Assembly: GCA_041648305.1 (NCBI GenBank)
Contig: JBAZPI010000010.1
Location: 1 to 24,831 of the forward strand
Source: JABILX01 sp041648305
GTDB lineage: Bacteria; Patescibacteriota; Gracilibacteria; UBA1369; LOWO2-01-FULL-3
Length of the DNA: 24,831 nt
Reading direction: 5' to 3'
Part shown: piece after piece, positions 6,901-12,480 of the stretch
Layout of the letters: each line of letters starts with the position of its first letter
Position numbering within the stretch: position 1 is the stretch's first letter
Notes under the pieces: generated by a model
Told to the model about the DNA's origin: nothing
The model's database searches: none
The model's input: only the letters and a program-made list of their open reading frames with translations
Translations under genes and position numbers: made by a program

Positions 6901-7506
6901 CGCCGCACGAATAATCAACGGATAGCCAATCTTTCCAGCCGCAACAAAAGCTTCCTCCTTCGTATTGCACGCAAAACTCCTCGGCATCTTCACCTCAATT
7001 TCATTCAATCTTTGCTTGAACAACTGACGATCCTCGGTATCAATAATCGTCTCGACCGACGTCCCCAAAACACGCACGCCGAACTTACGAAGAACCCCGC
7101 GCTTATACAGCTCAACTCCACAATTCAGTGCCGTCTGTCCGCCAAATGCCAAAAAAATCCCATCCGGCCTCTCTTTCTCGATCACTTTTGTCACAAAATT
7201 CGCATTCACCGGCAAGAAATAAACCTTATCTGCAAGCTCTTTCGACGTCTGAATGGTCGCGATATTCGGATTAACCAAAACCACCTCGATCCTCTCTTCT
7301 TTCAAGGCCTTGATCGCCTGCGAGCCCGAATAATCGAACTCCCCTGCCTCTCCGATTTTCAACGCTCCGCTTCCGAGCACAAGAACTTTCTTCACGTCGC
7401 CTGGCCGCGAGCCCGTCCGCGCGCCCGGACACAAAAAATGCCCTCCCTTCGAGCTTCCGGCTCTTTTTTTTAAGGGTTCCAGGGCAGGCTTCTTCTTAAC
7501 CGGCAT
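3967..7506 (-). CDS. carB: Carbamoyl-phosphate synthase large subunit
   Basis: CarB makes carbamoyl phosphate from bicarbonate, ammonia and two ATP for pyrimidine and arginine synthesis. All domains are present in order: first ATP-grasp half (about residues 40-400), oligomerisation region (about 410-580), second ATP-grasp half (about 603-985) and the MGS-like regulatory domain (about 1048-1179). Diagnostic pieces include LGSGALKIGEAGEFDYSG, VEVNARLSRSSALASKATGY and LGGGAYCIGSSVEFDWCC. The protein is 1179 residues, about 100 longer than E. coli CarB. The excess is a basic N-terminal extension of about 38 residues and Gly/Ala/Arg-rich insertions near residues 503-518, 586-602, 675-690 and 1018-1047, all at loops or domain junctions. 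carA, the glutaminase subunit, is not in the window. The ATG at 7506 is preferred to the adjacent TTG. Confidence 0.97.
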   Translation of the reverse strand: MPVKKKPALEPLKKRAGSSKGGHFLCPGARTGSRPGDVKKVLVLGSGALKIGEAGEFDYSGSQAIKALKEERIEVVLVNPNIATIQTSKELADKVYFLPVNANFVTKVIEKERPDGIFLAFGGQTALNCGVELYKRGVLRKFGVRVLGTSVETIIDTEDRQLFKQRLNEIEVKMPRSFACNTKEEAFVAAGKIGYPLIIRAAFALGGKGSGFAANDRELGELLDTALAYSPQVLVEENLKGWKEVEYEVVRDCCDNCVTVCNMENFDPLGIHTGESIVVAPSQTLNNHEYHKLREIAIRVIRHLGIVGECNIQYALNPLSDDYCVIEVNARLSRSSALASKATGYPLAHVAAKLALGYSLPELKNAVTKTTTAFFEPALDYIALKIPRWDLNKFRMVSKEITSEMKSVGEIMALGRSFEEVLQKGLRMLQVGLHGLVANEDVKILSSEIEQDIVHPTPKRILVIAQALKEGISVEEIAKLSGIDKWFLEKIKNIVKMEAKVKKAGASGGSGLGGLGAELMLEVKRHGFSDKQIGYLTGHEELAVRRSRQKMGIVPYVKQIDTLAAEYPAKTNYLYLTYHGDKHDVEFGGASGRGGRGKAGSKMIVLGGGAYCIGSSVEFDWCCVNALQTCAKEGFETIMINYNPETVSTDYDLCDKLYFDELSLERVLDIYELENGGRFGEAGVAGRAIAGVIVSTGGQVPNNLALKLYKFGVRILGTDPSDIDRAEDRHKFSAMLDKLGVDQPQWQELSSMEDIIGFVDEVGYPVLVRPSYVLSGAAMSVAYSREDLEIFLGKAAKISKEAPVVVSKFELGAKEIEIDAVASDGKLVIYAIAEHIENAGVHSGDATIVLPPQKLYIETIRRIKVIAKQIARELRISGPFNIQFLAKSNRVMVIECNLRSSRSFPFSSKVTGYNFIEIATSAMIKKGSCSCSGKMVLRLSAKRRASLEYKDYKTLDLDHVGVKAPQFSFPRLKGADPVLGVEMASTGEVACFGDDLYEAFLKSMISVGFDLPQAIRRVGGLGRGRLAAAGGPSVAGGLGAAGGLQRRGILFSVGGLGDKADLVPVAKKFAEMEFVIYATEGTADLFKQHDIEVKKLHKISTGKEPNLLGALAAKKFDLIINIPKHYSRSTVTDGYLIRRKSVDLNIPLITNVQVAGIIAEALKRYGEDDLKVREWGSYF

Positions 7507-7543
7507 CAAAAGTTTTTTAGTTTCTAGTTCGGAAGGATTCTAA

Positions 7544-7549
7544 TATAAT
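7544..7549 (+). promoter_or_regulatory. Consensus -10 of a leaderless gene
   Basis: TATAAT ends seven bases before the A of the ATG at 7556, so transcription should start on the start codon. A convincing -35 is not visible. The same AT-rich block also reads TATTAT on the minus strand toward carB, so it may serve both directions. Confidence 0.6.
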
Positions 7550-7555
7550 AACGCC

Positions 7556-7894
7556 ATGAAGCAAAGCCGAAATGTCAAAATTCAGGTTTACGTTCCACTC
7601 TCACACGCCAAAAAAGTCCGTCTCGCAATAGGTGATGCCGGCGGCGGCCATGTCGGTAAATACTCACATTGTGTCTTCGTAACAGAAGGCACGGGCTACT
7701 TCCTGCCGCTCAAAGGCGCAAACCCTCACATCGGCCACGTCGGCAAAATCCAGAGCGTCCGCGAAGCAAAAATTGAATTCATTTGCACTGCCTCAAAAGC
7801 CGCCAAGATCATAAAAGCAATCAAGCGCGTTCATCCATATGAGGAAGTGGCACTGGATGTTATTCCTTTGGTGGACGATCTGATGAACGACTAA
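7556..7894 (+). CDS. Stand-alone NIF3/YqfO C-terminal-type (CutA/PII-like) domain protein
   Basis: This 112-residue protein corresponds to the small ferredoxin-like domain inserted in or fused to NIF3/YqfO proteins. Recognisable parts are VYVPLSHAKKVRLAIGDAG at the start, GHVGKYSHCVF, TGYFLPLKGANPHIG, and the closing VHPYEEVALDVIPL. Family members occur both fused to NIF3 and free-standing; their biochemical role is poorly defined, with suggestions of metal or small-ligand binding. The gene is divergent from carB with 49 bases between the starts and appears leaderless. Its 3' end overlaps the convergent HExxH gene by 35 bases. Confidence 0.85.
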   Translation: MKQSRNVKIQVYVPLSHAKKVRLAIGDAGGGHVGKYSHCVFVTEGTGYFLPLKGANPHIGHVGKIQSVREAKIEFICTASKAAKIIKAIKRVHPYEEVALDVIPLVDDLMND

Positions 7895-8417
7895 GTACCC
7901 GTGAAACCCTTCTTCTTATCCCCCCGGCAATCATCCCGGGATACTGTACTGCCAGAAGCTTTATGGTGGCTAACGGATTTGTCTTCAAATCGTTGACGTA
8001 AGTTTCAACTTCATGAGCGGCTCCAAAAACAGGATTTAAGTAAGGATATTTTCTCATAAGCTTTGTTGCCCAACCGGAATGGTCGATATGATAAAACTCA
8101 TGATTAATAATAGCCTTCTCTGCATCGGGAGAATAACCTTCACAAACAAAGACAATATTAATATCATCAGGACCTTTTGCTGGTATTGAATAGCCGGGCC
8201 CGACCCCCACAAAAGGAATCACTGTATGTCTTTCTTTCTCCAAACGAACAACGTAAACGTCATTTCCTTTGGGAGTTTTTATCTTTTCTATTTTTGAAAC
8301 CCCTTCGATTTGCCCGGCGTCTATAGAATCAGAATCACGATGTGCAAGAATATAATTCTTTATCGCCAGCGCCTCAAAAGGAACTTTTTCAACTTGTTGA
8401 TCAGGGTTTGCTTCCAT
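7860..8417 (-). CDS. Putative zinc metalloprotein with an HExxH motif
   Basis: I do not recognise a named family. The 185-residue protein contains HEFYH at residues 106-110, the gluzincin/metzincin-type zinc and catalytic motif, followed by IDHSGW and, 26 residues after the second His, AAHEVETYVND (about 133-143), where Glu136 could be the third ligand. No signal peptide or membrane segment is evident, so it is probably cytoplasmic. The frame is open upstream to 8441, but a TGGTATAAT promoter box (8424-8432) lies there and ends seven bases before the ATG at 8417, so that ATG is the start. The C-terminus is basic (RRRVSRVLSRSSDR). It could be an immunity-type (ImmA/IrrE-like) peptidase or an unrelated zincin. 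Confidence 0.6.
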   Translation of the reverse strand: MEANPDQQVEKVPFEALAIKNYILAHRDSDSIDAGQIEGVSKIEKIKTPKGNDVYVVRLEKERHTVIPFVGVGPGYSIPAKGPDDINIVFVCEGYSPDAEKAIINHEFYHIDHSGWATKLMRKYPYLNPVFGAAHEVETYVNDLKTNPLATIKLLAVQYPGMIAGGIRRRVSRVLSRSSDRPPKE

Positions 8418-8423
8418 CACGCA

Positions 8424-8452
8424 ATTATACCATAAAAACACGGGGTTGTCGC
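8424..8452 (-). promoter_or_regulatory. Promoter of the HExxH gene (leaderless)
   Basis: On the minus strand GCGACA (8452-8447), a 17-base spacer and TATAAT (8429-8424), preceded by TGG as an extended -10. The last -10 base is seven bases from the A of the ATG at 8417. It lies in the 38-base gap after the aminotransferase stop, so this gene has its own promoter. Confidence 0.7.
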
Positions 8453-8455
8453 ATT

Positions 8456-9769
8456 CTATTTCCTCGGCGCAGAGTCCAGCAATTTTGCCACCCTTTCCCC
8501 GGCCTCTATCACGATGTCTAACGGTGTATCAGCCAACGGTGCGATTCTTAAGGTATCACCGCCTATACCAATCCTGACGCCAAATGCTATACAGTTGTTC
8601 AGACAGTACGTTGCTTGCTCAGCAGTCTGGAGTTGAATTCCTATCATCAATCCATCTCCACGGACAGACTTCACGACATCGCCTCTGTCTTCCGTCACTT
8701 GTTCCAGTTCTCTCAAGAAAGCTTCCCTGACAACCAGCGTTCTCTCTCCAAGATCTTCATCGTGATATATGTCGTGGACAGCTGAACCAATTGCACATGA
8801 ACGCACATTTGAGTCATAAGTTGCCCAATGTTTTCCGTAAAGTTTTTGATCTCTCTCCAAATCTTCAGCCAAATCCTGAGCCATTGCTTCCGGAACAAGT
8901 GTACAAGCCAAAGGTTCACCGTTCGCAAGGGCTTTTGCCAAGGTAATCATTACCGGAGCTTTAACCTTGGATGGGTCTTCTTTGAGCCAACGTGGAACAG
9001 AAAGATAACTTCCTCTTCGCATGCCAGTCTGGACTTCATCGTTTATGAATACACCGCCATTTTCTCCCATTTGCTGGACGGCATCTGTTAAAAATTCTTC
9101 ACCCGGATTAATAAACCCACCAATTCCCTGTATGTCCTCGGCAGACATAAAAGATCTGTAGCCTCTCGCAGTCATTTTTTTCAAAGCGGCTCTCAATGAT
9201 TCCGAGCCTTGTTCTCCATGCGGCAGGTGGCGAACACCCTCAATCTTTGGAGAATACTTTCCTCGCCATGGAGGTAGCCCAACAGTAGCATTCCCCAAAT
9301 AATCATTGCCATGGTAACACCCATCCAAATAAAACGGCTTGCCTCCCCGCGTATAAGCCGAAGCTAACCGATAAGCTCTACTGTTCGCGCCGGAACCCGT
9401 CACATCAAACAAAACTCTGGCCGATCCAAGCCCAAGGCCTTCATAAGCTTTTTGCAGGCGCTCTTGAAATTCAACAATCAATTCATGAGTATCAGTTTTC
9501 CCGACATGCGTAACGCCAACTTCTCCGGCAGCCCATTCCGCCTCTTGAATTCTTGGATGGTCAGGACGGACGTTCCTGGATAAAACTCCGTGAAATAAAT
9601 CTATAACATCTTCGACTTCTTCGCCCCTGAAATTACCATCAAGATAATACCCGTCATGATATTTTGTGAGTTCAAAACCATCATCAACTCCGCCATACCC
9701 CTCCCCCCAGACTGGCAAACTTACATTCCTGCGTCGTTCCAACAAAGAAGGTGATTTTTCATTTTCCAT
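8456..9769 (-). CDS. Class III pyridoxal-phosphate aminotransferase
   Basis: The 437-residue protein has the fold type I class III aminotransferase hallmarks: TGSGANSRAYRLA (about 124-136), YHG (152-154), the cofactor-ring-binding Asp244 in INDEVQTGMRRG, and the Schiff-base Lys279 in ITLAKALANGEPL. The C-terminal RIAPLADT segment is also typical. Members include acetylornithine, 4-aminobutyrate, ornithine and alanine-glyoxylate aminotransferases; the substrate cannot be assigned here and no biosynthetic partner genes are adjacent. It depends on pyridoxal phosphate, which the PdxST pair in this window makes. It has its own promoter with a leader of about 20 bases and no Shine-Dalgarno sequence. 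Confidence 0.88.
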   Translation of the reverse strand: MENEKSPSLLERRRNVSLPVWGEGYGGVDDGFELTKYHDGYYLDGNFRGEEVEDVIDLFHGVLSRNVRPDHPRIQEAEWAAGEVGVTHVGKTDTHELIVEFQERLQKAYEGLGLGSARVLFDVTGSGANSRAYRLASAYTRGGKPFYLDGCYHGNDYLGNATVGLPPWRGKYSPKIEGVRHLPHGEQGSESLRAALKKMTARGYRSFMSAEDIQGIGGFINPGEEFLTDAVQQMGENGGVFINDEVQTGMRRGSYLSVPRWLKEDPSKVKAPVMITLAKALANGEPLACTLVPEAMAQDLAEDLERDQKLYGKHWATYDSNVRSCAIGSAVHDIYHDEDLGERTLVVREAFLRELEQVTEDRGDVVKSVRGDGLMIGIQLQTAEQATYCLNNCIAFGVRIGIGGDTLRIAPLADTPLDIVIEAGERVAKLLDSAPRK

Positions 9770-9795
9770 ATTGATAAAATTAAAAATTGGAGCCG

Positions 9796-9825
9796 ATTAT
9801 AACAGAAAACTTAAAATCTACGCAA
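9796..9825 (-). promoter_or_regulatory. Aminotransferase promoter
   Basis: On the minus strand TTGCGT (9825-9820), an 18-base spacer and TATAAT (9801-9796). TG one base before the -10 makes it an extended -10 element. Confidence 0.65.
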
Positions 9826-9842
9826 TAAAAAAGCTGGCGGGG

Positions 9843-10511
9843 TCAAAATAAGCGGTAATGGCCATTGATTTGACTAGGCCAGGTTAACAGAAAATCGTTT
9901 TCCTGCGTTCCTTCACCGTAATTGTGAATAAGAAGCGGAACTCCGGTAGATGTACGGCGGTCCGAAACTATAGCAATGTGCTCCAAATGACTGGTTTTAA
10001 GTTCATCGAACGTCACTATGTCCCCTCCCTGCCATTCTGTTAAATTCTCAATATTGTTCGGAATAACATCTGTAGTAAGTTTTTGGGCATATTTATCAAG
10101 AAAAACTCGCAACATTTTGACGCGGCGAAAATTTATATTAGAATCCTGCGGTGGATTCGAAGGATAGACATTTGGATGAGACTTCAAATCTTCTTCTAAT
10201 TTTGCGCGAAGATCGTAATCTAACGGGAGTAAAGCGCGCCATATTACATCCGCACAAGTGCCTCTGTCTTCTGGAACATCTCCATTTGAGAAGTAGCTTG
10301 TATCGTATCCCACAACTACGCCAATTTGTGTACGAGCTGCCTCTACAAATATTTTTGCTTTTGCGGAGGTGGTGCTGGGGACTTCGAGTGCTGGCAGCCC
10401 TCCCAAATCCATAAATGCATTGACGGCAAAATATGCCAAAACAGCGGATACAATCGGTGCGAAAATTAAAAATTTTGTGGGGATACAAGACATACAGGAA
10501 ATTAATTTCAT
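9843..10511 (-). CDS. DUF1287 (YijF-type) exported or membrane-anchored protein
   Basis: The 222-residue protein has an N-terminal hydrophobic segment (about residues 13-32), probably an uncleaved anchor or signal peptide. The rest matches DUF1287: SYFSNGDVPEDRGTCADVIWRAL (about 72-94), HPNVYP, NINFRRVKML, WQGGDIVTF, EHIAIVSD and HNYGEGTQENDFLLTW ending in NGHYRLF. The conserved Cys86, His178 and His196/Asn197 pattern resembles NlpC/P60-like cysteine hydrolases, which suggests cell-wall work; that function is inference. The frame runs back through the tRNA-Pro gene, so the start must be one of two tandem ATGs at 10514 and 10511. The first shares its A with the CCA end of the tRNA. It is probably co-transcribed with the tRNAs. 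Confidence 0.85.
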   Translation of the reverse strand: MKLISCMSCIPTKFLIFAPIVSAVLAYFAVNAFMDLGGLPALEVPSTTSAKAKIFVEAARTQIGVVVGYDTSYFSNGDVPEDRGTCADVIWRALLPLDYDLRAKLEEDLKSHPNVYPSNPPQDSNINFRRVKMLRVFLDKYAQKLTTDVIPNNIENLTEWQGGDIVTFDELKTSHLEHIAIVSDRRTSTGVPLLIHNYGEGTQENDFLLTWPSQINGHYRLF

Positions 10512-10513
10512 CA

Positions 10514-10590
10514 TGGTCGGGATGGCGGGATTTGAACCCACGACCTCGTCGTCCCGAACGACGCGCGCTAGCCAACTGCGCTACATCCCG
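10514..10590 (-). tRNA. tRNA-Pro(CGG)
   Basis: The 77-nt gene folds as a standard tRNA: acceptor stem CGGGATG with CATCCCG, D arm GCGCAGTTGG..TAGCGC, anticodon stem CGTCG/CGACG with loop TTCGGGA giving anticodon CGG, and T arm GTGGG-TTCAAAT-CCCGC. Discriminator A and a CCA end are encoded in the DNA. It lies five bases downstream of tRNA-Leu and immediately upstream of the DUF1287 gene. Confidence 0.97.
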
Positions 10591-10595
10591 ATATC

Positions 10596-10682
10596 TGGTG
10601 CCGCGAGAGAGATTTGAACTCTCACATCCTTGCGGACACAGCGACCTGAACGCTGCGTGTCTACCAATTCCACCACCGCGGC
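10596..10682 (-). tRNA. tRNA-Leu(CAG)
   Basis: The 87-nt gene has a long variable arm as expected for leucine. Acceptor GCCGCGG pairs with the 3' strand TCGCGGC (last pair G-U). The anticodon stem CAGCG/CGCTG encloses TTCAGGT, anticodon CAG. The T arm is GAGAG-TTCAAAT-CTCTC and CCA is encoded. It is the first gene of the tRNA pair in the direction of transcription. Confidence 0.97.
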
Positions 10683-10709
10683 AAATGAATTTTGGCGACT
10701 GAACGCCGG

Positions 10710-10727
10710 CGATTTTTTTGAAAATCG
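10710..10727. repeat. Inverted repeat over the YgjP -35 box
   Basis: CGATTTT (10710-10716) and AAAATCG (10721-10727) form a seven-base stem around a four-base loop. The right arm and loop contain the TTGAAA -35 element, so it could be an operator; a chance palindrome is also possible. Confidence 0.4.
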
Positions 10728-10746
10728 TCGTTGGTAAGGATATACT
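10718..10746 (+). promoter_or_regulatory. Promoter of the YgjP-like gene
   Basis: TTGAAA (10718-10723), exactly 17 bases, then TATACT (10741-10746). Start is expected near 10753, leaving a leader of only about three bases before the ATG at 10756. Confidence 0.75.
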
Positions 10747-10755
10747 GCCCGCGCA

Positions 10756-11406
10756 ATGAACGCAACATTTCTAAGAACAAATCGCAGAACCCTTTGTGTC
10801 CAAATCCATCCCGAAAAAGGACTCATAATTCGCGCACCACGAAATCTCTCTGACAGCCGAATTGAAAAATTTCTCAAAGAAAAATCAACCTGGATAAACA
10901 AACGTCTCGACCAAATCAAAAAACAAAAAGCCCAAATCCCAGCCCACTCTTTCACGCCCGGCGAACACTTCCCATACCTCGGGATTCCGACCATCCCACC
11001 CGTCCACACCCGCACAAAAATAATTGAATGGTACAAAATGAAAGCTCTCGCTCACCTGTACGAACGCACAAACGAACTCAAAACTATTCTCGCGTCCAAA
11101 ACCGGCGCGTATCTCCCGGCAACGAGCATCCGCATTCGCTCCTACCGCTCCCGTTGGGGTACGTGCTCGGCTCACAGCACACACCGCATATTCGGCAGCG
11201 CATGCCGCGACAATACAATCACCTACAATTGGAAAATAATCATGGCGCCGCCAGAAATCATCGATTATCTCGTCAGCCACGAACTCACGCATCTCCTTCA
11301 CAAAAACCACGGTCGCTGTTTCTACGCCACACTCTCTCTCCTCGACCCAAACTACAAAGCTCACCAGAAATGGCTGCGCCTGAACAGCGCGATGCTCACG
11401 GTATAA
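10756..11406 (+). CDS. YgjP-type (DUF45, M48-like) metallopeptidase
   Basis: The 216-residue protein matches the YgjP/DUF45 family. SYRSRWGTCS (about 129-138) is the family signature. The zinc motif is HELTH at 175-179 with third ligand His185 in LLHKNHG. The closing FYATLSLLDPNYKAHQKWLR is typical of the C-terminal helix. Family members are cytoplasmic SprT-like zinc peptidases whose substrates are not well defined; some are encoded next to type I restriction genes, but no such gene is near here. The length is close to the usual 230. It is transcribed from its own promoter, opposite to the tRNAs and convergent with the pilus operon. Confidence 0.9.
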   Translation: MNATFLRTNRRTLCVQIHPEKGLIIRAPRNLSDSRIEKFLKEKSTWINKRLDQIKKQKAQIPAHSFTPGEHFPYLGIPTIPPVHTRTKIIEWYKMKALAHLYERTNELKTILASKTGAYLPATSIRIRSYRSRWGTCSAHSTHRIFGSACRDNTITYNWKIIMAPPEIIDYLVSHELTHLLHKNHGRCFYATLSLLDPNYKAHQKWLRLNSAMLTV

Positions 11407-11464
11407 AACCTCTCAGGACTGCGGGAATATCCGGGAACTTTACAAATCCCTCGGTTCCATTTTG

Positions 11465-11516
11465 TTTTCCCGCACGATAAATTAACCAACCTGTAAAAAA
11501 ATAACGCGCGGGAAAA
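11465..11516. repeat. Inverted repeat between YgjP gene and pilin
   Basis: TTTTCCCGC (11465-11473) and GCGGGAAAA (11508-11516) form a perfect nine-base stem around a 34-base loop. It lies in the convergent gap 11407-11681, which otherwise holds a terminator and a tandem repeat. It may contribute to transcription end of the YgjP gene; no T-run follows on the plus strand. Confidence 0.4.
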
Positions 11517-11571
11517 TAAACCATCAACTCGCAATGAGTCAAAAATTCTGTGCCTTTGTGCCTGCCCCACC

Positions 11572-11611
11572 AAAAAAGCCGACCCCTCCCAAGAGGCAAG
11601 AGGCCGGCTTT
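11572..11611 (-). terminator. Rho-independent terminator of the pilus operon
   Basis: Read on the minus strand, AAAGCCG pairs with CGGCTTT and the stem continues for seven more pairs, three of them G-U, closing on a nine-base loop. Six T follow (11577-11572). The G-U pairs exist only in minus-strand RNA and would be A-C mismatches on the plus strand, so the structure belongs to the pilin transcript. Confidence 0.85.
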
Positions 11612-11624
11612 CAAAAATTCCTAT

Positions 11625-11669
11625 CGCACCATCGCATCACGCACCATCGCATCACGCACCATCGCACCA
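11625..11669. repeat. Three-copy 15-base tandem repeat
   Basis: CGCACCATCGCATCA occurs at 11625-11639 and 11640-11654 identically, and at 11655-11669 with one change (T to C at position 13). It lies between the pilin stop and the terminator, inside the 3' untranslated region of the pilin mRNA. There are no spacers, so it is not a CRISPR. Confidence 0.9.
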
Positions 11670-11681
11670 CACGATGTATCC

Positions 11682-12131
11682 CTATTGCGTCACACTTATC
11701 GTCGCGCTCAATTCGGCGCCCGGCGCAGCAACGGTCACGCGATTACTCGCGTTGGTCATAATGGTATAACCGGTGTCGTAAGTCGTACAGTCTGTGTATC
11801 CTGCTCCGGTAGCTGTAGGATCAAAAGGCATTTCAGCTACATAAGTTGGAACAAGAAGACTGCAGATATCGATCTGAGCAGCACCACTTCCAACCACAGT
11901 AGCGGTTGCAGTGATAGCTGTCGGAAGAACGCCTCTGTTGTCGATAGCGTACTCATGTACAGCGTTCAAAATTGTTTTCACATCGGTGCTTCTCTGAGTG
12001 TTGTTAGCCTGCGAGATCTGTCGTGCCGGGTTAATGGCAACGATTACGATAGCCGCCAAAATCGCAATGATGACGACCACTAGAAGAACTTCCACTAATG
12101 TGAAGCCCTTCCTGTTGAGAATCTTTCTCAT
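11682..12131 (-). CDS. pilA: Type IV major pilin
   Basis: The 149-residue prepilin has a short basic leader MRKILNRKG cut before Phe10, the sequence FTLVEVLLVVVIIAILAAI, and Glu14 at mature position 5. The hydrophobic first half of the long helix inserts in the membrane and then packs in the pilus core. The globular part has two cysteines (ICSLL and TDCTT) that could form the usual C-terminal disulfide loop. It is the last gene of the pilus operon but has its own promoter at 12148-12176 and a strong terminator after it. High independent expression fits a major subunit. The prepilin peptidase needed to process it is not encoded in the window. Confidence 0.93.
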   Translation of the reverse strand: MRKILNRKGFTLVEVLLVVVIIAILAAIVIVAINPARQISQANNTQRSTDVKTILNAVHEYAIDNRGVLPTAITATATVVGSGAAQIDICSLLVPTYVAEMPFDPTATGAGYTDCTTYDTGYTIMTNASNRVTVAAPGAELSATISVTQ

Positions 12132-12147
12132 AGTATGAGGTTAGATA

Positions 12148-12176
12148 TTTATATTAAATATATTTTAATTTTCCAA
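12148..12176 (-). promoter_or_regulatory. Internal promoter of the pilin gene
   Basis: On the minus strand TTGGAA (12176-12171), exactly 17 bases, TATAAA (12153-12148). The -35 lies within the last Leu-Glu codons of the preceding gene. The start should be near 12141, giving a leader of about 10 bases. Confidence 0.65.
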
Positions 12177-12476
12177 TTTTGACCCGGCCTCAGATGGAGC
12201 CCCCGAATTTTCCAACTTTGGTCCAGTCCCCGGCTCCGCCCCAGCCCCAACCTTCACTTCCGCAATCATACCATTCTCGTATCTTTTTGACAATGTTGAG
12301 TATTCCGCCCACTTCATAACCGGCAATTTAATTTGCAAAATTTCAGGATCTTGAGGAACCGGCTCGCTCCAAGAAACATACGTATAAAAAGAGAAAACAA
12401 CAGCGAACACCGTCAACACGCCACAAATTATCAGGGAAATGAGAGACGAATTTTTCTTTAAATCGGATACATGCAT
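12165..12476 (-). CDS. Small single-pass membrane protein of the pilus operon
   Basis: I do not recognise the family. The 103-residue protein has a short cytoplasmic N-terminus (MHVSDLKKNSS), one transmembrane helix (about residues 12-32) and an outward domain containing LPVMKWAEYSTLSKRYENGMI. The tail (about 80-103) is low complexity, with KLEN occurring twice. It starts four bases after the pilO stop, so it is translated with the PilM-PilN-PilO set. Its place is that of PilP in other type IVa systems, but it has no lipoprotein cysteine, so at most it is a functional analogue. The encoded tail also provides the -35 of the pilin promoter. Confidence 0.75.
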   Translation of the reverse strand: MHVSDLKKNSSLISLIICGVLTVFAVVFSFYTYVSWSEPVPQDPEILQIKLPVMKWAEYSTLSKRYENGMIAEVKVGAGAEPGTGPKLENSGAPSEAGSKLEN

Positions 12477-12480
12477 ATTC

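Noticed and set aside
4132..7473. Several plus-strand frames of 60-153 codons inside carB
   Set aside because: All are antisense shadows of a fully intact carB reading frame.
10514..10590. tRNA-Pro as an integration site for a genomic island
   Set aside because: No integrase gene and no repeated tRNA 3' fragment were seen downstream in the window.
10138..10702. Frames running through the tRNA-Pro and tRNA-Leu genes (for example GWRDLNPRP and PRERFELS peptides)
   Set aside because: These are the well-known spurious peptides from translating tRNA genes antisense; the tRNAs fold perfectly.
11361..11614. 70- and 72-codon minus-strand frames downstream of pilin
   Set aside because: They lie across the pilin terminator and antisense to the YgjP 3' end, with no domain and no promoter.
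11625..11669. Possible CRISPR array
   Set aside because: Units of 15 bases are directly abutting with no spacers and no cas genes are in the window.
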